From NCBI RefSeq assembly GCF_002887595.1, contig NZ_PEBU01000007.1, forward strand, positions 124,001 to 188,000: DNA of 64,000 nucleotides. The letters are read 5' to 3'. The DNA comes from Bowmanella denitrificans (GTDB lineage: Bacteria; Pseudomonadota; Gammaproteobacteria; Enterobacterales; Alteromonadaceae). The position numbers and the translations under genes are program-made. The notes beneath the pieces were generated by a model. The model did not search any database. It saw nothing but the letters and a program-made list of their open reading frames with translations, and was not told the DNA's origin. Numbering within the stretch: the first letter of the stretch is position 1; each line of letters begins with the position of its first letter. Of this stretch, positions 18,112-25,857 are shown piece by piece.

Positions 18112-20703
18112 TTACTGGGCAATCACATCAGTGTTATTGATTTTAATCAGCATACCTTTAGACGCCATAAAGGTAGCCAACTGACGCTGCATTTCTGTTG
18201 TCGCGGCGGCGCTTGGGCCAGGGTCTAATATGGAGCTATGCGTACCTTCGGCAAATTGCACCAGACCACTACCCTGAGTATCAGACACAACAGGCGGCCA
18301 CAATCCCATCAGCTTAGCCAGCGGCTCAGTTCCGGCCAGCGGCAGGCTGGTTTTGTTTGGAATGACCTGGTCAGGCAGACTCACTTCGCCATTAACCTGA
18401 TTGCCACCCACCACTTCAATCATATGCACCGGGGTGCTGGCCCCAACTGACATGGCATAGTTGGTAGGATCGCCTGCATCAATCAGGGTTTGCGCGGCAA
18501 AGGCAAAACTAGAGAAGGTGGCATTAGCAGTGGCTAGTTGAGGCGGGCTGAGCTGCGCTTCAAACAGTGGATAGAAGGCAGAAAGTAATGCTGGCGTCAC
18601 GGCAGGAATGCCATTGGCCTGCATATATTGCTGCAGCGCCGCCTGAAACTCTGGTGAAGCCTGCGCCATCAGTGAGCCTTTGATTAAAGGACCAAATGAA
18701 GGTGACTCAAGCAGGAAGCCCCCTACACCACCACCGGGCATGGCCAATGTGGCAGCCTGCATTTTATACATACCATCAAAGGGAACCAACTGCCCCCCCA
18801 GACTGGTGTTGGCTAAGGCAACTGCACTGGTACCGGTAATGGCCCCCAGCGAATGCCCAAGGAAGGACACATTGGTGCCATCCAGCAAGGCAGGGCTGCC
18901 ATTAGACAAGTCTACATCAGCATTTAGCCCCAAACGTAAACCCAGAATATCGGCTATGCTCTGACGCAGGTTATCCCTGGCGGTCAGCAGACTGCTCAGA
19001 TTCAGATAATCAGTGGGCGCACCACCGGTACCGCTTGTGGCGTTAACCACTTTGCCGTCAATGGTAAAACCACGGCTACCATGCAAAGGATGGTCGATAG
19101 CCACGGTGGCAAAACCTGCCAGCGAGAGTACCCCGGTGGCGGCCAGCATGTCCTCTTTCCTTGAGGTAATACCATGTTGCATGATCACCACGGGCCAGCC
19201 TGCTGCAGGTTTACTGATGGCCGGTTGCCCCAATTGCGCGTTGATAATATTGGCGTAATTAGGATCAGGCACGGTAATCTGAACGGTTAGGGATTCTTTT
19301 CCACGGCTCTTAGGAATCGGGCTGAATTTGGTCAGGTGACGTGGGTCGTCAAAATCAATCACACCCGCCGTTTTTAAATCCAAGTCAAACAACTGTCCTT
19401 CAGATAAGGCCTGACACTGCGCGTTGTAAGGGCCGGTCAGGCCCGCTGCCACAATAGTCCCGATGGCTTCTGCGCCCATGCTTTTAAGCATGGCGCCGTT
19501 AGTACAGGCGGCGCGCCACCAATCACTGGTAGGTGCGGTTTTACTCAGATAATAATCCAGTTGCATACTGCCCTGACGCATGCCTGCTGCGCAGTACATA
19601 CCCAACTGATTAAATACTTGCGTGGCCGTACCGGCAATTTGCGGAATGGCACTTTGTAAGCCTGAGACCAAACCAGCACAGGTATTCAGGCCAAGGGCGG
19701 ATATTTGTGTCCACATAGTTTCGCCCAGTGCCCTTGGGGCCAAGGCTGAATACACATCCGGGGCAGCCGCACTACCAATCTGAATAACAGGCAAATACTG
19801 AGCTGCTGCGGTTTGCGGGTCCATACCTGCACCGACTGCCTGAGCAAACTGAGCAACCTGCATGGATTTTACTGTTGAAAGGACCTTACCTGCAGATTGG
19901 GTTGAAAAATATGCCGCATAAGAGATATCGGTCCGTTCAAACCCCTCACCGCCGAGCAAGGTCATAAAGAAGTTCAGTATATTCTGTAACTGCTTTTGCG
20001 CAGCAGAGCTTAAAGGATGCGTTTCTGGGTCCTGCGAGGCGAGTTCCCAACTGGTTGAGCCTTTTACCGGTCTGCCATCGGTATCTTTCAGGTCATCGGT
20101 CACCACCAGCATATAGCCCTGCGCGGGTTTGAAAGGCTTAAGCGGAATAACCTGAATGGATTGCACCGCACCACTTTGGCCGGTTGGCAATTGGGCAATA
20201 TAATCGACTCCCCATTGCAGTTCATCCCCCAGAACACATGGCAATCCTGGAGCACCCGCTTCAGCAGCAATGGCCTGGCACAAGGGCTCCTGGCCTTCCA
20301 GTGCCTGAGTAGACTCAAACAAACGAATGGAACTGGCACTGACCGAAGCGCCATCCAGGCTCACGCCACTAGGCACATCGATATCAATTTTAAACGGATG
20401 CTGGGTGGACCAGCCGTCCAGTGCAGTTAACGCAGATTGTGGATCCCCGGCATTAAAACCTGAGTCCAGGGCGGTATTGATGGTAAAGTCAAAAAAGTTC
20501 GGACTGCGGTTAGACGCCATCAACAAATCGTTTGGTACATTCAGCCTTGGTGTACTGGCACCAGGATCGAACACGATTCTGGCATAAGGTTTGGCCGGTG
20601 TGTTGTCTGCATCGGACTGGATGTCGCTTAACGACTCACCGCCGCCGCAACCAGTCAGCCCCAATACCGAAGCTACTGCAGCGCTGATTACTAATTTTCT
20701 CAT
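18112..20703 (-). CDS. Surface lipoprotein lipase, VolA/Pla-1/cef family
   Basis: 863 residues. A lipoprotein signal (VLGLTGC) leads into the linker GGGESLSDIQSDADN. The alpha/beta-hydrolase core carries the lipase box GHSLGAITGTS, and QHGITSRKEDM forms the oxyanion region. The length and the opening match the TIGR03502-type extracellular lipases; VolA of Vibrio cholerae is a surface-exposed lysophospholipase that releases fatty acids for uptake. ATG at 20703 follows GGGGAGACACA; a longer frame to 20790 has no signal peptide. Monocistronic; unlike in Vibrio, no fadL gene is adjacent. Confidence 0.88.
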   Translation of the reverse strand: MRKLVISAAVASVLGLTGCGGGESLSDIQSDADNTPAKPYARIVFDPGASTPRLNVPNDLLMASNRSPNFFDFTINTALDSGFNAGDPQSALTALDGWSTQHPFKIDIDVPSGVSLDGASVSASSIRLFESTQALEGQEPLCQAIAAEAGAPGLPCVLGDELQWGVDYIAQLPTGQSGAVQSIQVIPLKPFKPAQGYMLVVTDDLKDTDGRPVKGSTSWELASQDPETHPLSSAAQKQLQNILNFFMTLLGGEGFERTDISYAAYFSTQSAGKVLSTVKSMQVAQFAQAVGAGMDPQTAAAQYLPVIQIGSAAAPDVYSALAPRALGETMWTQISALGLNTCAGLVSGLQSAIPQIAGTATQVFNQLGMYCAAGMRQGSMQLDYYLSKTAPTSDWWRAACTNGAMLKSMGAEAIGTIVAAGLTGPYNAQCQALSEGQLFDLDLKTAGVIDFDDPRHLTKFSPIPKSRGKESLTVQITVPDPNYANIINAQLGQPAISKPAAGWPVVIMQHGITSRKEDMLAATGVLSLAGFATVAIDHPLHGSRGFTIDGKVVNATSGTGGAPTDYLNLSSLLTARDNLRQSIADILGLRLGLNADVDLSNGSPALLDGTNVSFLGHSLGAITGTSAVALANTSLGGQLVPFDGMYKMQAATLAMPGGGVGGFLLESPSFGPLIKGSLMAQASPEFQAALQQYMQANGIPAVTPALLSAFYPLFEAQLSPPQLATANATFSSFAFAAQTLIDAGDPTNYAMSVGASTPVHMIEVVGGNQVNGEVSLPDQVIPNKTSLPLAGTEPLAKLMGLWPPVVSDTQGSGLVQFAEGTHSSILDPGPSAAATTEMQRQLATFMASKGMLIKINNTDVIAQ

Positions 20704-21004
20704 TGTGTCTCCCCAAAACCTGTTTTTTGTTCTTGTTGCACCAGCCCGACTGGACCTTTCCTTGTCGGCACCTGGGTAAAAACGCACCATCTTGCTTGCG
20801 TTTTAGCCAGTCAAAGCAGGGATTTCACTGGGATATCCCAACAAGTATGACCAGTTAAAGTTAATGCAATATTATGGACTTTGCTAGTGATTTGCAAAGT
20901 TTTGTTAACTGTTTGTGACAGCCTTGTTGGGCGGTATTTTTCCCGCACAGGATGCTAATTAAGTGCTAAAATCCGCCGGTTTTCATGCATTTGGATGGTT
21001 ATTC

Positions 21005-21751
21005 ATGCAGCAATATCAAATTCCGGAAAATGCCCTGGCGGGCAAAGTCATACTGGTGACAGGGGCTGGCGATGGCATTGGTCAGGCCGCCGCTCTGAAT
21101 TATGCCAAGGCAGGCGCTACGGTTATCCTGCTGGGCCGCACAGTGAGTAAGCTCGAAGCGGTTTATGATCAGATTGTGCAAGCTGGTGGCCCTGAACCCG
21201 CCATAGTTCCACTCGATCTGAACGGCGCAACGTCCAGTCATTACCAGCAGTTTGCCCAAACCATTAGTGAACAATTCGGTAAATTGGATGGCGTACTGCA
21301 CAATGCCAGCCTACTGGGTTATTTGCGTCCTTTTGCGCAAATCGAAGAAAAGGAATGGCAGGAAATATTGCAGGTCAATCTGACCAGTCAGTTTCTGTTA
21401 ACGCAGGCATTGCTGCCGGTATTGAAGCTGGCACCGAGTGCATCGGTGATTTTTACCTCATCTGGTGTGGGAAGAAACGGTCGCGCTTACTGGGGCGCCT
21501 ATGCCGTCTCTAAGTTCGCCACTGAAGGCATGATGCAGGTATTAGCCGACGAGTACGCCAATTCGCCTATCCGTTTTAATTGCATTAATCCTGGCGCCAC
21601 ACGCACAAAAATGCGAGCGAAAGCTTATCCTGGCGAAAATCCGGAAACGCTGAAAACAGCAGAAGATATTATGCCCTTGTATCTTTACCTGATGGCAGAT
21701 AACAGCAAAGACATGAATGGTCAGACCATCGACGCTCAGCCTAAGGTGTGA
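21005..21751 (+). CDS. yciK: YciK-type short-chain dehydrogenase
   Basis: 248 residues. The nucleotide-binding motif TGAGDGIG (residues 19-26), the NAS motif and the active-site pair in YAVSK are present. YciK is an NAD(P)-dependent oxidoreductase of unsettled substrate, conserved near sohB and btuR in enterics. The start at 21005 (MQQYQIPENALAGK) is favoured over 20963 because the family begins with a similar tail. It is followed by a decayed copy of the composite repeat. Confidence 0.88.
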   Translation: MQQYQIPENALAGKVILVTGAGDGIGQAAALNYAKAGATVILLGRTVSKLEAVYDQIVQAGGPEPAIVPLDLNGATSSHYQQFAQTISEQFGKLDGVLHNASLLGYLRPFAQIEEKEWQEILQVNLTSQFLLTQALLPVLKLAPSASVIFTSSGVGRNGRAYWGAYAVSKFATEGMMQVLADEYANSPIRFNCINPGATRTKMRAKAYPGENPETLKTAEDIMPLYLYLMADNSKDMNGQTIDAQPKV

Positions 21752-21773
21752 TGTGTGAGGTGTGAGGCAGCTT

Positions 21774-21940
21774 GATGATTTGCACTCGCGCTCTGACAAC
21801 TAACCTCTGCTATCTGCCGACTGCTCACTTAAAGCTGACGACATCAACCCCGTCGGACTCAAGTCCGACCCACAGTGTTTATCGGTGTTTTACAGTTGGA
21901 ATACATCCCGACCCACTGTGGGTTGGATGTCCAACAACTT
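21774..21940 (+). repeat. Composite intergenic repeat, copy B (decayed)
   Basis: Contains TGCACTCGCGCTCTGACAAC and CTGCCGACTGCTCACTTAA, related to copies A and C. It also has GTCGGACTCAAGTCCGAC (21852-21869) identical to copy A, a degenerate GTTGGAATACATCCCGAC (21895-21912) and GTTGGATGTCCAAC (21922-21935). No heptamer array adjoins it; a short TGTGAGG repeat precedes it at 21751-21768. Confidence 0.7.
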
Positions 21941-21996
21941 AAGCTCGCGGGGTCCGACAAAGGTAATCAAGACCAGCCAGCAATCTGTCAGGCAAG

Positions 21997-22032
21997 ACAA
22001 GATTATTCCGCCATACAGCAGAATAATCTTGT
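21997..22032 (-). terminator. Hairpin after glnS
   Basis: Perfect 12-bp inverted repeat ACAAGATTATTC/GAATAATCTTGT, 14 bases past the glnS stop. The T tail on the minus strand is weak. Confidence 0.6.
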
Positions 22033-22046
22033 TAAAAGGCTAAACC

Positions 22047-23711
22047 TTATTCCTGACCTTCTATTTTGGCCCAGGTATCACGCAGACCAACAGTGCGGTT
22101 AAATACCAGTTTATCGGCCTGCTTGTCCTTACAGAAGTAGCCCAGACGCTCAAACTGTAGGGCCTTACCAGGCTCAGCGCTGACCAGACTCGGCTCCAAT
22201 ATCCCCTGTACCACAGTCAGTGATTCAGCATTAATACTGTCGGTAAAGTTTTCTTCACCGGCCGGGTTTGGCACTTTGAATAGTCTGTCATACAAACGTA
22301 CTTCGGCCGGTACCCCATGACTGGCAGAGACCCAATGAATAACCCCTTTGGCCTTACGTCCATCAGCAGGATCTTTACCCAAGGTATCCGGGTCGTACGT
22401 ACAGTATAAGGTGGTAATATTACCCTCTGCGTCTTTTTCAACCCGCTCAGCTTTAAGGAAATAAGCATTGCGTAAACGCACTTCCTTGCCCAATACCAAG
22501 CGCTTGAACTTCTTATTGGCTTCCTCACGGAAGTCTTCACGCTCAATGTAAATCTCACGGGTAAAGGGTATGTCACGGCTGCCCATACTCTCATCAGAGG
22601 GATGATTAGGGGCACTTAGAGTTTCAACCTGATCGGCCGGATAGTTTTCGATCACCACTTTAAGGGGATCCAGCACCGCCATGGCCCGTGCAGCATTCTG
22701 GTTCAGATCATCACGGATACAGGCTTCCAGCATGCCCATTTCCACCATGTTGTCCATCTTGGTCACGCCAATACGCTTACAGAATTCCCGCACGGAAGCC
22801 GGGGTATAACCACGGCGACGCAGGCCTGCAATAGTCGGCATACGCGGATCGTCCCAGCCATCCACATGCTTTTCGTCGACCAACTGAATCAGTTTACGCT
22901 TAGATAATACGGTATATTCCAGGTTTAACCGGGAAAACTCATACTGACGCGGCCGGCACTCAATGCTGATATTGTCCAGAACCCAGTCGTATAAACGGCG
23001 GTTGTCCTGAAATTCCAGGGTGCAAAGTGAATGGGTAATCCCTTCGATAGCATCGGAGATACAGTGGGTAAAGTCGTACATTGGATATACGCACCACTTG
23101 TCACCGGTCTGATGGTGATGGGCAAACTTGACCCGGTAGATAACCGGATCGCGCATACACATAAAGGGCGAGGCCATATCAATTTTGGCGCGCAGTACAC
23201 AATGCCCCTCGGCATATTCCCCTGCTGTCATTTTGGCAAAGTGGGCCAAATTTTCTGCCACGGATGTATCGCGATAAGGGCTGTTTTTACCAGGCTCTTT
23301 CAGGGTGCCGCGCAGCTCACGCATGGCTTCCTGACTGGAAAAATCCACATACGCCAGCCCCTTTTCGATTAGTTCCACGGCGTAACCGTGCAGGCGCTCA
23401 AAGTAATCAGAGGAATAGCAAATCTCACCGTCCCAGGAAAAACCCAACCATTTAACGTCACTTTGAATAGAGTTAACGTAATCAATGTTTTCTTTCTCGG
23501 GGTTGGTGTCGTCAAATCTCAGATTGCACTGACCCTGATAATCCTGAGCCAGACCGAAATTGAGGCAAATGGACTTGGCATGACCAATATGCAGATAGCC
23601 ATTAGGCTCTGGTGGGAAACGGGTATGCACATGATCATGTACACCTTCTGCCAGATCCTTATCAATGATTTGACGAATAAAATTGGTCGGACGAATGTCT
23701 GTCTCGGCCAT
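22047..23711 (-). CDS. glnS: Glutamine--tRNA ligase
   Basis: 554 residues, same length as E. coli GlnS. Class I synthetase motifs are present: [14 protein letters not shown] (HIGH) and VLSKRK (KMSKS). It charges tRNA(Gln) with glutamine in the cytoplasm. ATG at 23711 with AGGGG five bases upstream is preferred to a start two codons earlier. Monocistronic. Confidence 0.97.
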   Translation of the reverse strand: MAETDIRPTNFIRQIIDKDLAEGVHDHVHTRFPPEPNGYLHIGHAKSICLNFGLAQDYQGQCNLRFDDTNPEKENIDYVNSIQSDVKWLGFSWDGEICYSSDYFERLHGYAVELIEKGLAYVDFSSQEAMRELRGTLKEPGKNSPYRDTSVAENLAHFAKMTAGEYAEGHCVLRAKIDMASPFMCMRDPVIYRVKFAHHHQTGDKWCVYPMYDFTHCISDAIEGITHSLCTLEFQDNRRLYDWVLDNISIECRPRQYEFSRLNLEYTVLSKRKLIQLVDEKHVDGWDDPRMPTIAGLRRRGYTPASVREFCKRIGVTKMDNMVEMGMLEACIRDDLNQNAARAMAVLDPLKVVIENYPADQVETLSAPNHPSDESMGSRDIPFTREIYIEREDFREEANKKFKRLVLGKEVRLRNAYFLKAERVEKDAEGNITTLYCTYDPDTLGKDPADGRKAKGVIHWVSASHGVPAEVRLYDRLFKVPNPAGEENFTDSINAESLTVVQGILEPSLVSAEPGKALQFERLGYFCKDKQADKLVFNRTVGLRDTWAKIEGQE

Positions 23712-23820
23712 TACCACCCCTGTCGTTATAGGTTTATTTAAAAGGCTGGCATTATACCAGTTTATGGAGGGATTACAGCAGCCTTGTGTTGAGTAGGTTG
23801 ATGGATTCTAACTGGCATCT

Positions 23821-23898
23821 ATGTAACCCCTATTGATTACTTAGCCAAAAGTAACTAAATTTGGTTACATAAAGAAAAGTAACCACAGGGGGTTACAT
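23821..23898 (+). promoter_or_regulatory. Cluster of GTAACC half-sites before the SatD-like gene
   Basis: The region opens with ATGTAACCCC (23821-23830) and closes with its exact complement GGGGTTACAT (23889-23898). Inside are AGTAACTAAATTTGGTTACA (inverted halves, 23850-23869) and AAGTAACC (about 23877-23884). The last half-site overlaps the ribosome site AGGGGG and the start codon of the next gene. This layout suggests binding by a dimeric regulator, perhaps the gene's own product; it is also partly similar to the element at 25662-25753, so a repeat origin is possible. Confidence 0.5.
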
Positions 23899-24532
23899 GA
23901 AAATATCAGCCAATGCCGTACTCACCGGGGATTTGGTCGCCTCAGGCCAGGTACCCAGTGATCAATACGATGCCCTGCTCTACCACCTCGACCAGACTCT
24001 GCGATATCTCAATGAAGTATACGCGGGCCAATACAACATCTATCGGGGGGATGCCTTCCAATTACAGTTGCACACACCCAGAGACTGGGCAAATGCAATG
24101 TTGCTGCTAAGACTCGCCATGAAAAGCCGCCAGCAGGATTGTCGCTTAGGTATAGGTATTGGCTCTGTCAGTAACCCCAGACCCGACATAAAAAGTGCCA
24201 CAGGTGAAGCCTTTACCCTTTCTGGCACCAAACTGGATAGTCTTCCACAGGGGCAACTGTTAGGCATCGGCAGCACAAATGAGCGATTTAACTGGCATGC
24301 CGGAATTCATCTGAGGCTGACAGACGCCCTGCTTCAGCAAATGACAGCCCGCCAAGCCCAGGCACTGTTTGAATACCTGACCCTGGAAGACAAGAATCAC
24401 CTGGCCGTTGCCAAGCGCCTGCATACTTCCCGGGTGAATGCCACCAAGTTGCTAAACCAGGCACACTATGATCTACTGACAGACGCGATCCGCTACTGTG
24501 AACAACTGACAGACAGGTATTTTCATGGATGA
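23897..24532 (+). CDS. SatD-like protein with possible C-terminal HTH
   Basis: 211 residues. The opening VLTGDLVASG and the following layout resemble the SatD family (nucleotide cyclase-like fold, function unknown). RGDAFQLQL and GIGIGSV fit this fold. The last 60 residues (LTLEDKNHLAVAKRLHTSRVNATKLLNQAHYDLL) look like a helix-turn-helix of sigma-region-4 type; this is my reading by eye. The protein may sense something and regulate its own operon through the GTAACC sites upstream. It overlaps the DUF3307 gene by 8 bases. Confidence 0.65.
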   Translation: MKISANAVLTGDLVASGQVPSDQYDALLYHLDQTLRYLNEVYAGQYNIYRGDAFQLQLHTPRDWANAMLLLRLAMKSRQQDCRLGIGIGSVSNPRPDIKSATGEAFTLSGTKLDSLPQGQLLGIGSTNERFNWHAGIHLRLTDALLQQMTARQAQALFEYLTLEDKNHLAVAKRLHTSRVNATKLLNQAHYDLLTDAIRYCEQLTDRYFHG

Positions 24533-25277
24533 ACTGTTACTCCTTCTCGGCCTGCTAAGCGCCCACCTGCTTGGTGACTTCTTTTTGCATCCACTCAGTT
24601 GGATTAATGACAGGCTAAACCGCCACTATCGTTCATCTAAGCTTATCTGGCATGCCTTAGTGCATACCCTGTTAAGCTGGCTGGTGTTGTTTATCTGGGA
24701 ATGGACTTTTGGCTGGGGACCGGCTTTCTGGCAGCCGCTGTGGCTCGCCTTATTACTCGGATGTAGTCACTATGTTATTGATTTAGCAAAATCCTATTGT
24801 CCTGTCCATACCCGTTACTTCCTGCTGGATCAGTGCTTACACCTGACCATCATATTGTTGATTGCCATGCAATTATCACAAAGCTGGCATTGGCTTAAAT
24901 GCTGCTGGGATTGGCTGCTCACGCCAACACATCTGATCGTGCTGATAGCCTACCTGCTGATATTACGTCCCAGTTCAGTACTTATTGCGCTGTTATTACG
25001 CAACTGGACACTGGATGTCACCGAAGGCAGCCTGCCTAAAGCCGGACACGCCATAGGTTTGCTTGAGCGCATACTGATTCTGACCTTTACGCTGTTAGAG
25101 CAATTTGCTGGCGTCGGCTTTCTGCTGGCGGCCAAATCTGTCTTCCGTTTCGGTGATCTGACTCACCAGAAAGACCGTCGCCTGACTGAGTATGTGATGC
25201 TCGGCACCTTACTCAGTGTCACTATCAGTTTGTTGCTGGGTATACTGACTTTGCGCCTGGTTAAAGGCTTGGTGTGA
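24525..25277 (+). CDS. DUF3307 membrane protein
   Basis: 250 residues with about six to seven transmembrane segments. The N-terminus LLGLLSAHLLGDFFLHP and the following W-H-A-L-V-H segment with conserved histidines and aspartates match DUF3307, a family of unknown function. It begins 8 bases inside the SatD-like gene, so the two are translationally coupled and likely work together. No terminator is seen; the region downstream is filled with repeats. Confidence 0.8.
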   Translation: MDELLLLLGLLSAHLLGDFFLHPLSWINDRLNRHYRSSKLIWHALVHTLLSWLVLFIWEWTFGWGPAFWQPLWLALLLGCSHYVIDLAKSYCPVHTRYFLLDQCLHLTIILLIAMQLSQSWHWLKCCWDWLLTPTHLIVLIAYLLILRPSSVLIALLLRNWTLDVTEGSLPKAGHAIGLLERILILTFTLLEQFAGVGFLLAAKSVFRFGDLTHQKDRRLTEYVMLGTLLSVTISLLLGILTLRLVKGLV

Positions 25278-25365
25278 GGTGCGAAAAGATATCAGAATAA
25301 CCTGTTGATATATAGATATTTTCACCTTCTTTGTGATAAGAAAAGAGCAATCATGCTTTATTGTT

Positions 25366-25507
25366 GTTGGGCTGAAGCCCAACCCACAGTGGGTCGGAAT
25401 TGATTCCGACAGGGGGAAGTGGTCAGTAAATCAGTCGGCAGTTAGCTGAATTAAGTGGTCAGATGGCAGAAATCCGTTGACAGAGCATGAGCGCGAGGCA
25501 GACTAAA
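25366..25507 (-). repeat. Composite intergenic repeat, copy C (inverted relative to A)
   Basis: The reverse complement matches 3414-3601 closely. It contains GTTGGGCTGAAGCCCAAC (25366-25383) and GTCGGAATTGATTCCGAC (25393-25410), then the conserved block through CCGTTGACAGAGCATGAG. Compared with copy A, the first GTCGGACT palindrome is missing, which looks like a deletion of one unit. The nearby heptamer array lies on the same side as in copy A. Confidence 0.85.
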
Positions 25508-25584
25508 CTGCCAACTGCCAACTGCCAACTGCCAACTGCCAACTGCCAACTGCCAACTGCCAACTGCCAACTGCCAACTGCCAA
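25508..25584. repeat. Tandem 7-bp repeat, 11 perfect units of CTGCCAA
   Basis: Eleven uninterrupted heptamers. On the minus strand the unit reads TTGGCAG, one base different from the main unit TTTGCAG at 3323-3413. It joins copy C of the composite repeat, in mirrored order to copy A. Confidence 0.95.
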
Positions 25585-25661
25585 TGATAAGGTTTTCAGC
25601 ATAGACAACCGGCAACATACACTCAGCACTATAGCGCCTGACCTCACACCTAAGCTTCTCA

Positions 25662-25753
25662 GGTTACTTTTAGTTACTTTTGTATTTAGCGAAGATTAAA
25701 AGTAAGACAAAACAAAGAAAAGCCTACGAAAAAAGACTAACAGAAAAGTAACC
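25662..25753. repeat. 92-bp element with GGTTACTTTT/AAAAGTAACC ends
   Basis: A 10-bp perfect terminal inverted repeat bounds an A-rich middle including AAACAAAGAAAAG. A further AGTTACTTTT lies just inside the left end. The layout is MITE-like or a BIME-like repeat. No coding frame. The stretches 25278-25365 and 25585-25661 show nothing else recognisable. Confidence 0.6.
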
Positions 25754-25857
25754 AAAGTCGGGCTAGTACCTTATTAAACTGTTGCACAGATGCATTGCTT
25801 GTGTAATCGTTTACAGCTCTGTCTGTTTAGTCGTCATGACAGGTTGGAATTACAAAT

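Noticed and set aside
20846-20857. FadR-like half-site TGACCAGTT upstream of the VolA-like lipase
   Set aside because: Only one half of the site is present, so it is likely chance.
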